DNA of 64,000 bases from the NCBI RefSeq assembly GCF_009569385.1, contig NZ_WBOF01000001.1, forward strand, positions 2,924,001 to 2,988,000, written 5' to 3'. The notes beneath the pieces are model-generated. The model made no database searches. It saw only the letters and a list, made by a program, of their open reading frames with translations, and had not been told where the DNA came from. How positions within the stretch are numbered: position 1 is the stretch's first letter; every line of letters begins with the position of its first letter. Made by a program: the position numbers and the translations under genes. The DNA comes from Streptomyces kaniharaensis. Its GTDB lineage: Bacteria; Actinomycetota; Actinomycetes; Streptomycetales; Streptomycetaceae. Below are positions 9,321 to 19,423 of the stretch, piece by piece.

Positions 9321-10543
9321 AGCGGCACGGCGGCGAGCATCCGGAAGGTGCCCGGCGCGGCCTCCGGGACGGTCAGCTCGCCGTCGTGGGCGGCCAGCCG
9401 CTCGCGCAGCCCCCGCAGCCCGGTGCCGCCGCCCTGGGAGGGGAGCGGCACGGCGGGCACCCCGTCATTCTCCAGCTCCAGCACCGCCCGGCCGTCCTCC
9501 CGGCGCAGCCGGATCAGGCAGCGGCCGGCCTCGCTGTGCCGCAGCACGTTGGTGGTGGCCTCGCGGATCACCCAGCCGAGCACCGACTGCACCGGGGCCG
9601 GCAGTTGGTCGGCGTCCTCGCCGAGGTCGATCTCGCAGGCCACGTCGGCCGAGCGGAGCACCGCGCGGGCGCCGATGGCCTCGGCGTGCAGGTCGGCGGT
9701 GCGGTAGCCGCGGATGACGTCCCGGACCTCGCGCTGCGACTCCTGGGCGATCTTCTGCACCTCGGCCATCTGGTCGGCGGCCTCCGGGCGTCCGCGGCGG
9801 GCGAGTTGGACGGCGAGCTCGCTCTTGAGCGCGATGGTGGTGAGGTTGCGGCCCATCACGTCGTGCAGGTCGCGGGAGAAGCGCAGCCGCTCCTCGGCGA
9901 CGGCGAGCCGGGACTGCGCCTCGCGGGCGGCGTCCAGCTCCCAGACGATGGCGGCCACCCAGGCGAGGCTGCGGCAGCTGCCGACGAGGACCGCGAGGCC
10001 GATCACCGTCCCGACCAGCATCCCGATCGCGGTGCCGGGTTCGACCCCGGCCAGCAGGATCGCCGGGGCGACCAGCAGCATCAGGCCGAGTCCGCCGAGG
10101 CAGGCCCAGCGCAGTGGCAGGCCGACGCTCATCGGGCCGACGGCCGCGCCCAGCATGGCGGAGGCGATGACCGCCGTGAACGGCGGCCCATGGGGATTCG
10201 CCGGCCCGCCGCCGGACGGGCCGAGCAGCAGGACCGCCCAGGAACCGGCCACTGTGAGAACGGCGTTGACGATCAGCCAGCGACGGTCGCCGGGGCGCTT
10301 CAGGTAGTGGTCGAGCGAGGTGCGGTACGCCCGGAGGGTCACCAGGGTCGAGGCGAGCGAGAGGACCAGGGCGACCTGGACGGCGGTGCCCGAGCTCGGG
10401 GGGTTCGACGGGGAGGCGCTGACCAGCAGGTTCACCGGCAACATGAGCAAGGCCATCAGATAGAGCGACCAGCGGAAGTACAGCTCGGCACGCTGCGGCT
10501 TGCCGAAGCCCCTCCACCGGCGGATAGGCCCCCGGACACCCAT
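9317..10543 (-). CDS. Sensor histidine kinase (HisKA_3 / DesK type)
   Basis: A 408-residue membrane kinase. About 4-6 hydrophobic segments fill residues 25-175. The dimerisation/phospho-acceptor helix SRDLHDVMGRNL follows, with the phosphorylated His at about 227. A C-terminal HATPase_c domain has an N-box (EATTNVLRHS, about 318) and a G-box (TGLRGLRERL, about 389). The start is ATG 10543 because GGGGAG lies 8 bp upstream; a GTG five codons earlier is possible. It is 99 bp from its response regulator and 72 bp after the ABC permease. Confidence 0.93.
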   Translation of the reverse strand: MGVRGPIRRWRGFGKPQRAELYFRWSLYLMALLMLPVNLLVSASPSNPPSSGTAVQVALVLSLASTLVTLRAYRTSLDHYLKRPGDRRWLIVNAVLTVAGSWAVLLLGPSGGGPANPHGPPFTAVIASAMLGAAVGPMSVGLPLRWACLGGLGLMLLVAPAILLAGVEPGTAIGMLVGTVIGLAVLVGSCRSLAWVAAIVWELDAAREAQSRLAVAEERLRFSRDLHDVMGRNLTTIALKSELAVQLARRGRPEAADQMAEVQKIAQESQREVRDVIRGYRTADLHAEAIGARAVLRSADVACEIDLGEDADQLPAPVQSVLGWVIREATTNVLRHSEAGRCLIRLRREDGRAVLELENDGVPAVPLPSQGGGTGLRGLRERLAAHDGELTVPEAAPGTFRMLAAVPL

Positions 10544-10630
10544 CGACTTGCTCCCCACCCGATCACGATGCTGTCGCTGCCTTCATATCAGAGGTGGAAC
10601 GGGGCTTGTCCTGCGGATTCCGTCGAGTCG

Positions 10631-11452
10631 TCAGCGGCGCGGCTCCCAGCGGAAGTAGCGCACGGCGCCCCAGACCGCGAGGCCCAGCCAGACGGCGCCG
10701 GTGACGAGGTGCGGGGCGGCGGTGGACCAGGTGCCGGCGAAGCCGGTGGCCGCGGCCGAGCCGTCGGTGCCGGTCCAGCCGAGGTGGATCAGCTGGAAGC
10801 CCGGGGTGGTGGGCAGCATCCGGCAGAAGTCGGCCAGCCGGTCGGGCATGACCTCCAGCGGAATGAACAGGCCGGAGCCGAACTGGGAGATCAGCAGGAT
10901 CGGGAGGGTGGTGATGCCGGCGGTCTCGACGGTCTTGGTGAAGGCGCTGGAGAGGGCGGCCAGCGCGATCAGGGTGCCGATGCTCAGGAGCAGACCGGCG
11001 GCCAGCAGCAGGGGGTTCACCGGAGTGCTGAGGTCCAGGACGACGGCGCCGCCGACGGCGACCACGGCGGTCATCAACAGGGCGAGGCTCACCGAAGGCA
11101 CCGCCGTGCCGGCTAGGATCTCGACGTCCCCGGCCTCACCGGTGCGCAGCCGCTTGAGCACCAGCTGGTTGCGACGGCCGACGTACGCGGCGGTCAGGTT
11201 GTAGTAGACGACGAACGCCAGGATCCCGCCGATGGTGCCGATGATCAGCAGCGAGTCGACGTCCAGGCCGGGGTGGGACTCGGCCTGCTGCTTGAGCATG
11301 TTGCGCCGCCCGGCGAGCATCAGGAGGGGCAGCAGCAGGGCGGTGAACAGGGCCGTGCGGTTGCGCAGCAGGAGGGTGGTCTCCGCCCGGCCGAGGGCGG
11401 TCAGGCGGCGGACGGCGGTGCTCTGCGGGCCGGTGGCGGTGGGGACGGTCAT
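10631..11452 (-). CDS. ABC-2 type transporter permease
   Basis: A 273-residue integral membrane protein with about six transmembrane helices and the ABC-2 permease pattern: a first helix near 35, then a pair flanking a short loop, and a final helix before RYFRWEPRR. Its start overlaps the ATPase stop by 4 bp (ATGA), showing translational coupling. It should form an exporter with that ATPase, for a drug, lipid or peptide that cannot be named from sequence. The start is fixed by the overlap. Confidence 0.93.
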   Translation of the reverse strand: MTVPTATGPQSTAVRRLTALGRAETTLLLRNRTALFTALLLPLLMLAGRRNMLKQQAESHPGLDVDSLLIIGTIGGILAFVVYYNLTAAYVGRRNQLVLKRLRTGEAGDVEILAGTAVPSVSLALLMTAVVAVGGAVVLDLSTPVNPLLLAAGLLLSIGTLIALAALSSAFTKTVETAGITTLPILLISQFGSGLFIPLEVMPDRLADFCRMLPTTPGFQLIHLGWTGTDGSAAATGFAGTWSTAAPHLVTGAVWLGLAVWGAVRYFRWEPRR

Positions 11453-12453
11453 CGGGCGGATCCGATCAGGCGGCGGCGGGCGGCGGGAGCGGCGGGGGTC
11501 TCGGGCTCGGGCCGGTGGGCGGCCTCGGAGGCGATGGCGAGGAAGGCCTCCTCCAGCGAGGCGCTGCGGGCGTCCAGTGCGCCGAGCGCGATGCCGTGGT
11601 GGTGGGCCCAGCCGAGCAGGTCGAAGAGGGTGCTCTGGAGGCCGGTGGTCTGCACGGTGACCTTGCGGCCTTCGACGGTGAGCTCGGCCCCGGCCAGCGG
11701 CGGGAGCGAGGCCCCGGTGAACTCGGGCAGCTCGAAGGTGATCCGGGAGGGCCGGCCGGCGATCACCTCGGCGACCGTCCCGGTGGTGACGACCTGGCCG
11801 CCGTGCATGATGGCCAGCCGGTCGGCCAGCTCCTCGGCCTCCTCCAGGTAGTGCGTGGTGAGCAGCACCGTGGTGCCCTGGGCCCGCAGTTCGCGGACCA
11901 GCCGCCAGACGGCGGCGCGGGCCTCCGGGTCGAGGCCGGTGCTGGGCTCGTCCAGGAAGAGCACCTCGGGGCGGCCGAGCAGGGCCATCGCGAGGTCGAG
12001 CCGGCGGCGCTCGCCGCCGGACAGCTGCTTGACCCGGACGCCCCGGCGGTGGCCGAGGCCGACCAGCTCCAGCGCCTCCTCCACCGGGCGGGCGCCGCTG
12101 GTCATCCCGGACCAGCTGCGGCCGGTCTCGGCGACGGTGAGGTCGCCGGGGAAGCCGCCCTCCTGGAGCATGATGCCGATCCGCGGGCGGACGGCGGCGC
12201 GCTCCCGGTACGGGTCGTGGCCGAGCACCCGGACGGTGCCGCCGCTGGGCGCGGCCAGGCCCTCGATGAGCTCCAGGGTGGAGGTCTTGCCGGCCCCGTT
12301 GGTGCCGAGCAGGGCGAACAGCTCGCCGCGGCCGACGGCCAGGTCGACGCCGCGGACGGCGTGGTAGCCGGCGGTGCCGGTGCCGTAGCGGCGGTGCAGG
12401 TCGGTGACCTCGATCACGTGCCCGGAGGGGGCCGGGGGCTGGCGCGTTTCCAT
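11449..12453 (-). CDS. ABC transporter ATP-binding protein
   Basis: A 334-residue ABC ATPase of the DrrA/NatA type. Walker A is LGTNGAGKTST (about 49-59), the signature LSGGERRRLDLA (about 142), Walker B VLFLDEPSTGLD (about 163), and the H-loop TTHYLEEAEELADR. A C-terminal extension after about 225 is typical of drug/antibiotic exporters. It is the first gene of a four-gene operon (ATPase, permease, histidine kinase, response regulator). A terminator separates it from the tRNA genes upstream. Confidence 0.95.
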   Translation of the reverse strand: METRQPPAPSGHVIEVTDLHRRYGTGTAGYHAVRGVDLAVGRGELFALLGTNGAGKTSTLELIEGLAAPSGGTVRVLGHDPYRERAAVRPRIGIMLQEGGFPGDLTVAETGRSWSGMTSGARPVEEALELVGLGHRRGVRVKQLSGGERRRLDLAMALLGRPEVLFLDEPSTGLDPEARAAVWRLVRELRAQGTTVLLTTHYLEEAEELADRLAIMHGGQVVTTGTVAEVIAGRPSRITFELPEFTGASLPPLAGAELTVEGRKVTVQTTGLQSTLFDLLGWAHHHGIALGALDARSASLEEAFLAIASEAAHRPEPETPAAPAARRRLIGSAR

Positions 12454-12570
12454 GGCTCCAGCCTTCCGCCGCCCCGGCCGCGCGGTCAGTGCGCGCCGTC
12501 ATGAGAAGGGGATGCGGATCCACGGGTCGGCGATGACAAATGTCATGGGTGGAGTCCGGTACGGAAATGC

Positions 12571-12602
12571 CGAAGGGCCCCCTCGATCGAGGGGGCCCTT
12601 CG
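12571..12602 (-). terminator. Terminator downstream of the tRNA-Gly pair
   Basis: A near-perfect hairpin with GAAGGGCCCCCTCGA and its complement as arms, sited 7 bp past the 3' end of the nearer tRNA and before the ABC operon. Confidence 0.8.
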
Positions 12603-12608
12603 TTTCTG

Positions 12609-12681
12609 AGCGGACGACGAGATTCGAACTCGCGACCCTCACCTTGGCAAGGTGATGCTCTACCAACTGAGCCACGTCCGC
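12609..12681 (-). tRNA. tRNA-Gly(GCC), copy 2
   Basis: A 73-nt cloverleaf on the minus strand. The acceptor stem GCGGACG/CGTCCGC is perfect, the D-arm reads GGCTCAGTTGGTAGAGC, the anticodon loop carries GCC, and the T-arm contains GTTCGAATC. CCA is not encoded. It is identical in its stems and loops to the copy 39 bp upstream. Confidence 0.97.
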
Positions 12682-12720
12682 AGGTCAAACTATTGATTTG
12701 TGCTGTGCTCGCGCACTGCG

Positions 12721-12793
12721 AGCGGACGACGAGATTCGAACTCGCGACCCTCACCTTGGCAAGGTGATGCTCTACCAACTGAGCCACGTCCGC
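12721..12793 (-). tRNA. tRNA-Gly(GCC), copy 1
   Basis: A second gene with the same 73-nt sequence, 39 bp upstream in the direction of transcription. The two probably form one transcript ending at the 12571-12602 hairpin. The spacer is AT-richer than its surroundings. Confidence 0.97.
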
Positions 12794-12950
12794 ACGGTGC
12801 CTGGTGGGGCACCGGCCGCCTCTTCGGATCTCTCCGTTGCGGCGACGAGGAATACTCTACAGCATCGTTCGGGGTGGTCGCCCCACCCTTTCGGACGGGC
12901 AGGGCGACCGCGGGACCTCCGGCCGTGGGCCGGCCGTGCCCCCGAGGAGG

Positions 12951-13268
12951 TCAGTTCGCCTCGGCGAACGCCTCGTACACGTGCTTGGGGATGCGGCCGC
13001 GGGCCGGCAGCTCCATTCCGCGCGACTGGGCCCAGGCGCGGACCGCGGCCGGGTCCGGGGTGAGCGCGGTGCGGCGGAAGGACTTTCCGGTGCGGCTCTG
13101 ACGGCGGCCGGCCGCGACGAACGGAGCGAGGGCCTCCCGCAGCTTTTCCGCGTTGTCCACGGACAGGTCGATCTCGTACGACTTCCCGTCGACGCCGAAG
13201 TGGACGGTTTCCGCGGCGGCGCCGCCGTCCAGGTCGTCGGAGAGCGTGACAACTACACGCTGAGCCAT
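12951..13268 (-). CDS. lsr2: Lsr2-family nucleoid-associated protein (LsrL-type by position)
   Basis: A 105-residue H-NS-like xenogeneic silencer that oligomerises through its N-terminal domain (about 1-58) and binds AT-rich DNA through the C-terminal domain. The DNA-contacting R-G-R motif is at 90-92, followed by IPKHVYEAF. The start is fixed by the conserved MAQRVVV and an AGAGGA site. From memory, streptomycetes carry two paralogues, and the one beside purSQL is LsrL; the position matches. Divergent from purS. Confidence 0.93.
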   Translation of the reverse strand: MAQRVVVTLSDDLDGGAAAETVHFGVDGKSYEIDLSVDNAEKLREALAPFVAAGRRQSRTGKSFRRTALTPDPAAVRAWAQSRGMELPARGRIPKHVYEAFAEAN

Positions 13269-13735
13269 GGGTGTCAATCCTCTCGGGCAATTCGGCCGCG
13301 GGTGCGCGGGGTGCGCGCCGGGGCCCGTTGTGCACCACTCGCGCAAGCGCATACGGGCAGGCCTGGTGGCCCGCCGGATACGCAGCACTTGCCGCGACAG
13401 GTGGCCCTATTCTGCACCCGAAGCTGGTCGAAATCGAAGAGTTCGGCTTTCTTTTCCGGATATTCACGAATCTCCGTCGGACTACCGGATACCTGCGCGC
13501 GGGACGGGCGGTTCTGTCCCGGAGTGCCGTATTCGGGTGTTCTTCGGGGGCTCTCCGAGCGGGCCGCCCAATCCGCCGAAATGGGGCGCCCGGCGAGGGG
13601 GTCCGCGGGCCCGGATCCCTTGCGGCGTAAGGGTCTCAGGTCTACGCGCGTCGCTCTCCCCGGCCAGCAATCCCGCCCGAAACCCCCGGTAGTCTGGAGT
13701 TCCCCCGCCTCACGAAGACACCACCGGGAGTGCCA
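13269..13735. other. Divergent lsr2-purS intergenic region
   Basis: These 467 bp are AT-richer than the flanks around 13390-13500 and contain no supported gene. A TAGTCT -10-like hexamer at 13689-13694 is a candidate purS promoter, about 40 bp before the start. Confidence 0.5.
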
Positions 13736-13990
13736 GTGGCACGCGTCGTAGTCGACGTCATGCTCAAGCCGGAGATCCTCGACCCCCAGGGACAGGCGGT
13801 GCAGCGCGCACTGCCCCGTCTCGGATTCACCGGGATCGCCGACGTCCGCCAGGGCAAGCGTTTCGAGCTGGAGCTGGAGGGCCCGGTCGACGACGCCGCG
13901 CTCGCCCGTATCCGCGAAGCCGCCGAGACCTTTCTCGCCAACACCGTGATCGAGGACTTCACCGTCCGGGTCGAGGAGGAGGCGAAGTGA
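13736..13990 (+). CDS. purS: FGAM synthetase small subunit
   Basis: The 84-residue PurS bridges PurQ and PurL in the multi-subunit FGAM synthetase that converts FGAR and glutamine to FGAM. The sequence ([18 protein letters not shown], then [10 protein letters not shown]) is a full-length match. The GTG at 13736 is preferred: GGGAG ends 5 bp upstream, whereas the GTG at 13730 overlaps it. The stop overlaps the purQ start in GTGA. Confidence 0.96.
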   Translation: MARVVVDVMLKPEILDPQGQAVQRALPRLGFTGIADVRQGKRFELELEGPVDDAALARIREAAETFLANTVIEDFTVRVEEEAK

Positions 13991-14663
13991 CCACCCGCGT
14001 AGGCGTCGTCACTTTCCCCGGTTCCCTCGACGACCGCGACGCGCAGCGCGCGGTCCGCCTCGCCGGCGCCGAGCCGGTCGCCCTCTGGCACCGTGACAAG
14101 GATCTCCACCAGGTCGACGCCGTCGTCCTGCCGGGCGGATTCAGTTACGGCGACTATCTGCGCTGCGGGGCGATCTCCCGCTTCTCGCCGGTCATGGACA
14201 CCATCATCGAGCAGGCGAAGCTGGGAATGCCGGTGCTCGGTATCTGCAACGGCTTCCAGGTGCTGTGCGAATCGCACCTGCTGCCCGGCGCGCTCACCCG
14301 CAACGACTCGCTGCACTTCGTCTGCCGCGACCAGAAGCTGCGGATCGAGAACGCCGGCACCGCGTGGACCCGGGATTACTCGGCGGGCCAGGAAATCGTC
14401 GTTCCGCTGAAGAACGGCGAGGGCCGCTTCGTCGCCGACGAGCACGTCCTGGACGAGCTGGAGGCGGAGGGCCGGGTGATCGCCCGTTACCTCGACGTCA
14501 ACCCGAACGGTTCGTACCGCGACATCGCCGGCATCACCAACGCCGCCGGCAACGTCGTCGGCCTGATGCCGCACCCGGAGCACGCGGTGGAGCCGCTCAC
14601 CGGTCCGACCACCGAGGGCCTGGGCTTCTTCACTTCCGTCCTGAAGCAGCTGGTGAACGCCTG

Positions 14664-14664
<1 letters not shown>
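13987..14664 (+). CDS. purQ: FGAM synthetase glutaminase subunit
   Basis: A 225-residue class I glutamine amidotransferase that supplies ammonia to PurL. The nucleophile is C87 in [10 protein letters not shown], and the catalytic His/Glu pair lies in MPHPEHAVE (about 195-201). The GTG start overlaps the purS stop by 4 bp and the stop overlaps purL by 1 bp (TGATG). Coupled translation should keep the subunits balanced. Confidence 0.97.
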
Positions 14665-16919
<2,255 letters not shown>

Positions 16920-16931
16920 CGTTCGCGCTCT

Positions 16932-16968
16932 GAGAGGCGGACGGTTCTCGGTGGACCGTCCGCCTCTC
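16932..16968 (+). terminator. Terminator after purL
   Basis: A perfect 14-bp stem (16932-16945 with 16955-16968) and a 9-nt loop, 12 bp past the purL stop. Confidence 0.85.
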
Positions 16969-16970
16969 GG

Positions 16971-17009
16971 CGTTTGTCGGGGGCGTTTGTCGGGGGCGTA
17001 TGTTGGGGA
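16971..17009 (+). repeat. Three tandem 13-bp repeats upstream of a gene start
   Basis: CGTTTGTCGGGGG occurs twice in direct succession (16971-16983, 16984-16996) and a third, altered copy (16997-17009) supplies a TATGTT hexamer just before the next ATG. The array sits directly after the purL terminator. Confidence 0.85.
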
Positions 17010-17011
17010 CC

Positions 17012-17827
17012 ATGCCTCCCAAGTCCCGTACGTACCAGCCGCAGAAGCTCCGCGCCGCTCTCGCGGCTCAGAACGAGGCGCTGCGCGCGGTCGTGCACCG
17101 GCTGACGGCGCCGGACCTGGACCGGCCGACCCGGCTCGGCTCCTGGCGGGTGCGGGAGCTGCTGGCCCACCTGGGCCTGGCGCTGGGCCACCTGCCGGCC
17201 ACGCTGGACAAGGCCGAACCGGACGGGCCGCCGCTCTCGCTGGCCCGCTACGCGGAGCTGAGCAGGACGCTGGCCGAGGCGGTCGACACCGCGGTGACCG
17301 AGCACGCGGCGACCGGATTCGCGGGCCCGCCCGAGGAGGTGGCCGCCGCGTTCGACCGGCCGCTCGACGCCGTGCGGGCCGTGCTCGACGGCACGGTCGC
17401 GCTGGAGCCGGAGCGGCGGGTCGACGTGCTGGGCGGCCGGCCGATGGTCCTGACCGACTACCTGGTGACCCGCCTGGTGGAGGCCGTCGTGCACGCCGAC
17501 GACCTCGCCGACGCCCTCGGCGTCGACGGCTTCCCGCACGACCGCCAGGCCCTCGCCGCCGTCACCCGGATGCTCGCCGACGCCCTCGCCGCCCGGGCCC
17601 CCGGAGGGGCGGTCGAGCTGCGGATCCCGCCGTACGCCGTCGTGCAGGCCGTCGAGGGCCCCCGGCACACCCGCGGCACCCCGCCCAACGTGGTCGAGAC
17701 CGACCCGCTGACCTGGATCCGCCTCGCCACCGGCCGCACCGCGTGGACCGCGGCGGTGGACGCCGCCGCGGTGTCGGCCTCGGGCGAACGCAGCGACCTG
17801 AGCGCGTACTTGCCGGTGCTCGGCTGA
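17012..17827 (+). CDS. Maleylpyruvate isomerase/sterol carrier (MDMPI-like) family protein
   Basis: A 271-residue protein. Its N-terminal four-helix region (about 12-165) fits the mycothiol-dependent maleylpyruvate isomerase N-terminal fold, with a SWRVRELLAHLG motif and an LVEAVVHADDLADAL helix whose His would belong to the metal site. The C-terminal part resembles a sterol-carrier-type domain. The true substrate is unknown; such proteins are common mycothiol-linked enzymes in actinobacteria. ATG 17012 is preferred: a TATGTT hexamer ends 7 bp before it, suggesting a leaderless transcript. ATG 17000 is the alternative. Confidence 0.8.
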   Translation: MPPKSRTYQPQKLRAALAAQNEALRAVVHRLTAPDLDRPTRLGSWRVRELLAHLGLALGHLPATLDKAEPDGPPLSLARYAELSRTLAEAVDTAVTEHAATGFAGPPEEVAAAFDRPLDAVRAVLDGTVALEPERRVDVLGGRPMVLTDYLVTRLVEAVVHADDLADALGVDGFPHDRQALAAVTRMLADALAARAPGGAVELRIPPYAVVQAVEGPRHTRGTPPNVVETDPLTWIRLATGRTAWTAAVDAAAVSASGERSDLSAYLPVLG

Positions 17828-17919
17828 TCCGCCCTGTGCCGGGGTTGCTTCAGCTGGGCGGCCAGGGCTTCGGCGGACGAGGTCGCCCTCTTCCCTGCGC
17901 GGGTCTCAACTCCGTTCCG

Positions 17920-18804
17920 CTACGGGACGGATGGCCCGCCCAGGTACGTCCCGTCCGCCGAGTACGGCCAGGCGTTGGGGGTGCAGCCCTTGAGGCCGTA
18001 GATCTGCTGCATCATGGCCGGCGCCGGCTTGCCCGGGCCGGGGCAGGTCTCGTGGCCGTGGCCGATCCGGTGGCCGACCTCGTGGTTGACGATCAGCGCC
18101 CGGTACTCGTCCAGCGGGCCGTCGAACTGCGGCGAACCGGTGTTCCAGCGCTTGGAGTTGACGATCACCTGGCTGCCGACGTCGCAGTTCACCTCGCCGT
18201 GGGTGTCCAGGCCGGCGGTGGCGCAGAGCCGGTCCGCGGTGGCGGGCGAGGCGATCTTCACGGTGAAGTCGTACGGGCCGCTCGCGACCAGCTGGAAGCC
18301 GTTCCTGTGGTCGCTGGTCCAGCCCCGCCGGTCGCCGAGGATGCCGTGGATCTGGGTGGCGGCGGCCGTTGGGTCGATCCCGATGCCGTCCTCGACCTCG
18401 ACCCGGTAGCGTCGGATGTTCCCCTTGCCGACCGCCTGGGCGGCGGCGGGGGCCACGGTGAACGTCCCGTCGCCCTTGGCGGGGCCGGAGTCGGGCGTCG
18501 TGGGGGTGGGGGTGGGTGTGGCCGTCGGGGTGGGCGTGGGTGTCGGGGTGGGCGTGGGTGTCGGGGTGGCCGTCGGCGTCGGAGCGGGGGCGCTCAGCTC
18601 GGCCGACGGCACGACCCGGGCCTGCGTCGTCGGGCCGGAGGCGGGCGCGGCGGAGTGGCGGTCCATCAGCGTGACGACCGCCGTGGACAGGACGGCCACC
18701 GAGGCGACGAGCGCCACGAGGAACGCGGGGCCTATGCGTCGGCGCGGCGCACGGCGGCGGCCGGCGCGGGCACGTCGGCGCGGGGCAGTTCGGGCTGCGG
18801 GCAC
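17920..18804 (-). CDS. DUF3152 protein: membrane-anchored, metzincin-like zinc motif
   Basis: A 294-residue protein with a very basic N-terminus, a single transmembrane segment (about 25-46), a low-complexity linker of repeated Thr-Pro (about 75-105), and a DUF3152 domain. That domain carries NHEVGHRIGHGHE followed by CPGPGKPAPAMMQQ. HExxHxxGHxHE plus a downstream Met resembles a metzincin zinc site, so it may be an extracellular metalloprotease; activity is inferred. Four Cys residues in the domain could form disulfides. The GTG start is preceded only by GAG. It is divergent from the DUF3151 gene. Confidence 0.85.
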   Translation of the reverse strand: MPAARTAPRRRARAGRRRAPRRRIGPAFLVALVASVAVLSTAVVTLMDRHSAAPASGPTTQARVVPSAELSAPAPTPTATPTPTPTPTPTPTPTATPTPTPTTPDSGPAKGDGTFTVAPAAAQAVGKGNIRRYRVEVEDGIGIDPTAAATQIHGILGDRRGWTSDHRNGFQLVASGPYDFTVKIASPATADRLCATAGLDTHGEVNCDVGSQVIVNSKRWNTGSPQFDGPLDEYRALIVNHEVGHRIGHGHETCPGPGKPAPAMMQQIYGLKGCTPNAWPYSADGTYLGGPSVP

Positions 18805-18922
18805 CTCGACACCCTGACATGGAGAACGGGTGAATGTCTACATACCCGGTATGCAACTTCCCGCCCGGTCCGATCATCCGATGGCGGTTGACCCCTGCGG
18901 CTCGGGTGGCAGACTGCACTCC

Positions 18923-19342
18923 ATGGCGACTCACAGGAATCTTCTCGACGGCCCCGAACCGACCCTCCTGCCGGAGGAGGAGCAGCCCTACAAGATGCTG
19001 GCCGAGGAATCGGCCTCGCCGACCCAGGTCGCGGCCGACTATCCGGCGTTCTGCCTGGCCTGGGCCATGCTCGCCGACGATGCCTACGCGGCCGGCCGCT
19101 ACGTCGAGTCGTACGCCTACGCCCGCACCGGCTACCACCGCGGCCTCGACGCGCTGCGCCGCAACGGCTGGAAGGGCCACGGGCCGGTGCCGTGGGAGCA
19201 CCGCGGCAACCGCGGCTTCCTGCGCTGCCTCGCGGCGCTCGCCCGCGCGGCCGGCGCGATCAAGGAGACCGAGGAGGAGGCCCGCTGCTGGCAGTTCCTG
19301 AAGGACAGCAGCGAGGAGGCGTACGCCGAACTCAAGCAGTAG
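18923..19342 (+). CDS. DUF3151 domain protein
   Basis: A 139-residue soluble protein of the actinobacterial DUF3151 family; its function is unknown. The body is helical, with the conserved ADYPAFCLAWAMLADDAY (about 34-51) and YAYARTGYHRGLDALRRNGW (about 59-78), resembling a TPR-like fold. ATG 18923 is chosen because the family begins with ATHRNLL; a CAGACT hexamer 7 bp upstream may be a -10 for a leaderless transcript. It converges with fba, the two sharing a strong terminator. Confidence 0.85.
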   Translation: MATHRNLLDGPEPTLLPEEEQPYKMLAEESASPTQVAADYPAFCLAWAMLADDAYAAGRYVESYAYARTGYHRGLDALRRNGWKGHGPVPWEHRGNRGFLRCLAALARAAGAIKETEEEARCWQFLKDSSEEAYAELKQ

Positions 19343-19363
19343 CGGCAGCCCGGCAGCGACAGA

Positions 19364-19405
19364 CGCGTGTGCCCCCCGGTGGACGACCACCGGGGGGCAC
19401 ACGCG
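19364..19405. terminator. Bidirectional terminator between DUF3151 gene and fba
   Basis: A perfect 19-bp stem closed by an ACGA tetraloop (19364-19382 with 19387-19405), lying between two convergent stop codons. This is one of the strongest hairpins in the window. Confidence 0.93.
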
Positions 19406-19423
19406 CTCACGCGGCTGGCGCGC

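Noticed and set aside
7868..11116. Plus-strand open frame of 1082 codons across purC and the two-component/ABC operon
   Set aside because: It runs antisense to four well-supported genes and in another frame of purC. Its protein is only Gly/Arg/Ala/Asp-rich, as expected of shadow frames in high-GC DNA.
10631..12787. Single 718-codon minus-strand frame that joins the tRNA region to the ABC permease
   Set aside because: Its first 445 residues are an out-of-frame reading of the tRNA genes and the ATPase gene; the real permease starts at 11452 in the ATGA overlap.
13267..13692. Plus-strand 141-codon frame between lsr2 and purS
   Set aside because: No ribosome site, biased composition and no resemblance to a protein; it overlaps the lsr2 start.
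18490..18600. Regular repeats that could suggest a CRISPR or minisatellite
   Set aside because: They encode Thr-Pro repeats in frame within the DUF3152 gene; no spacers or cas genes.
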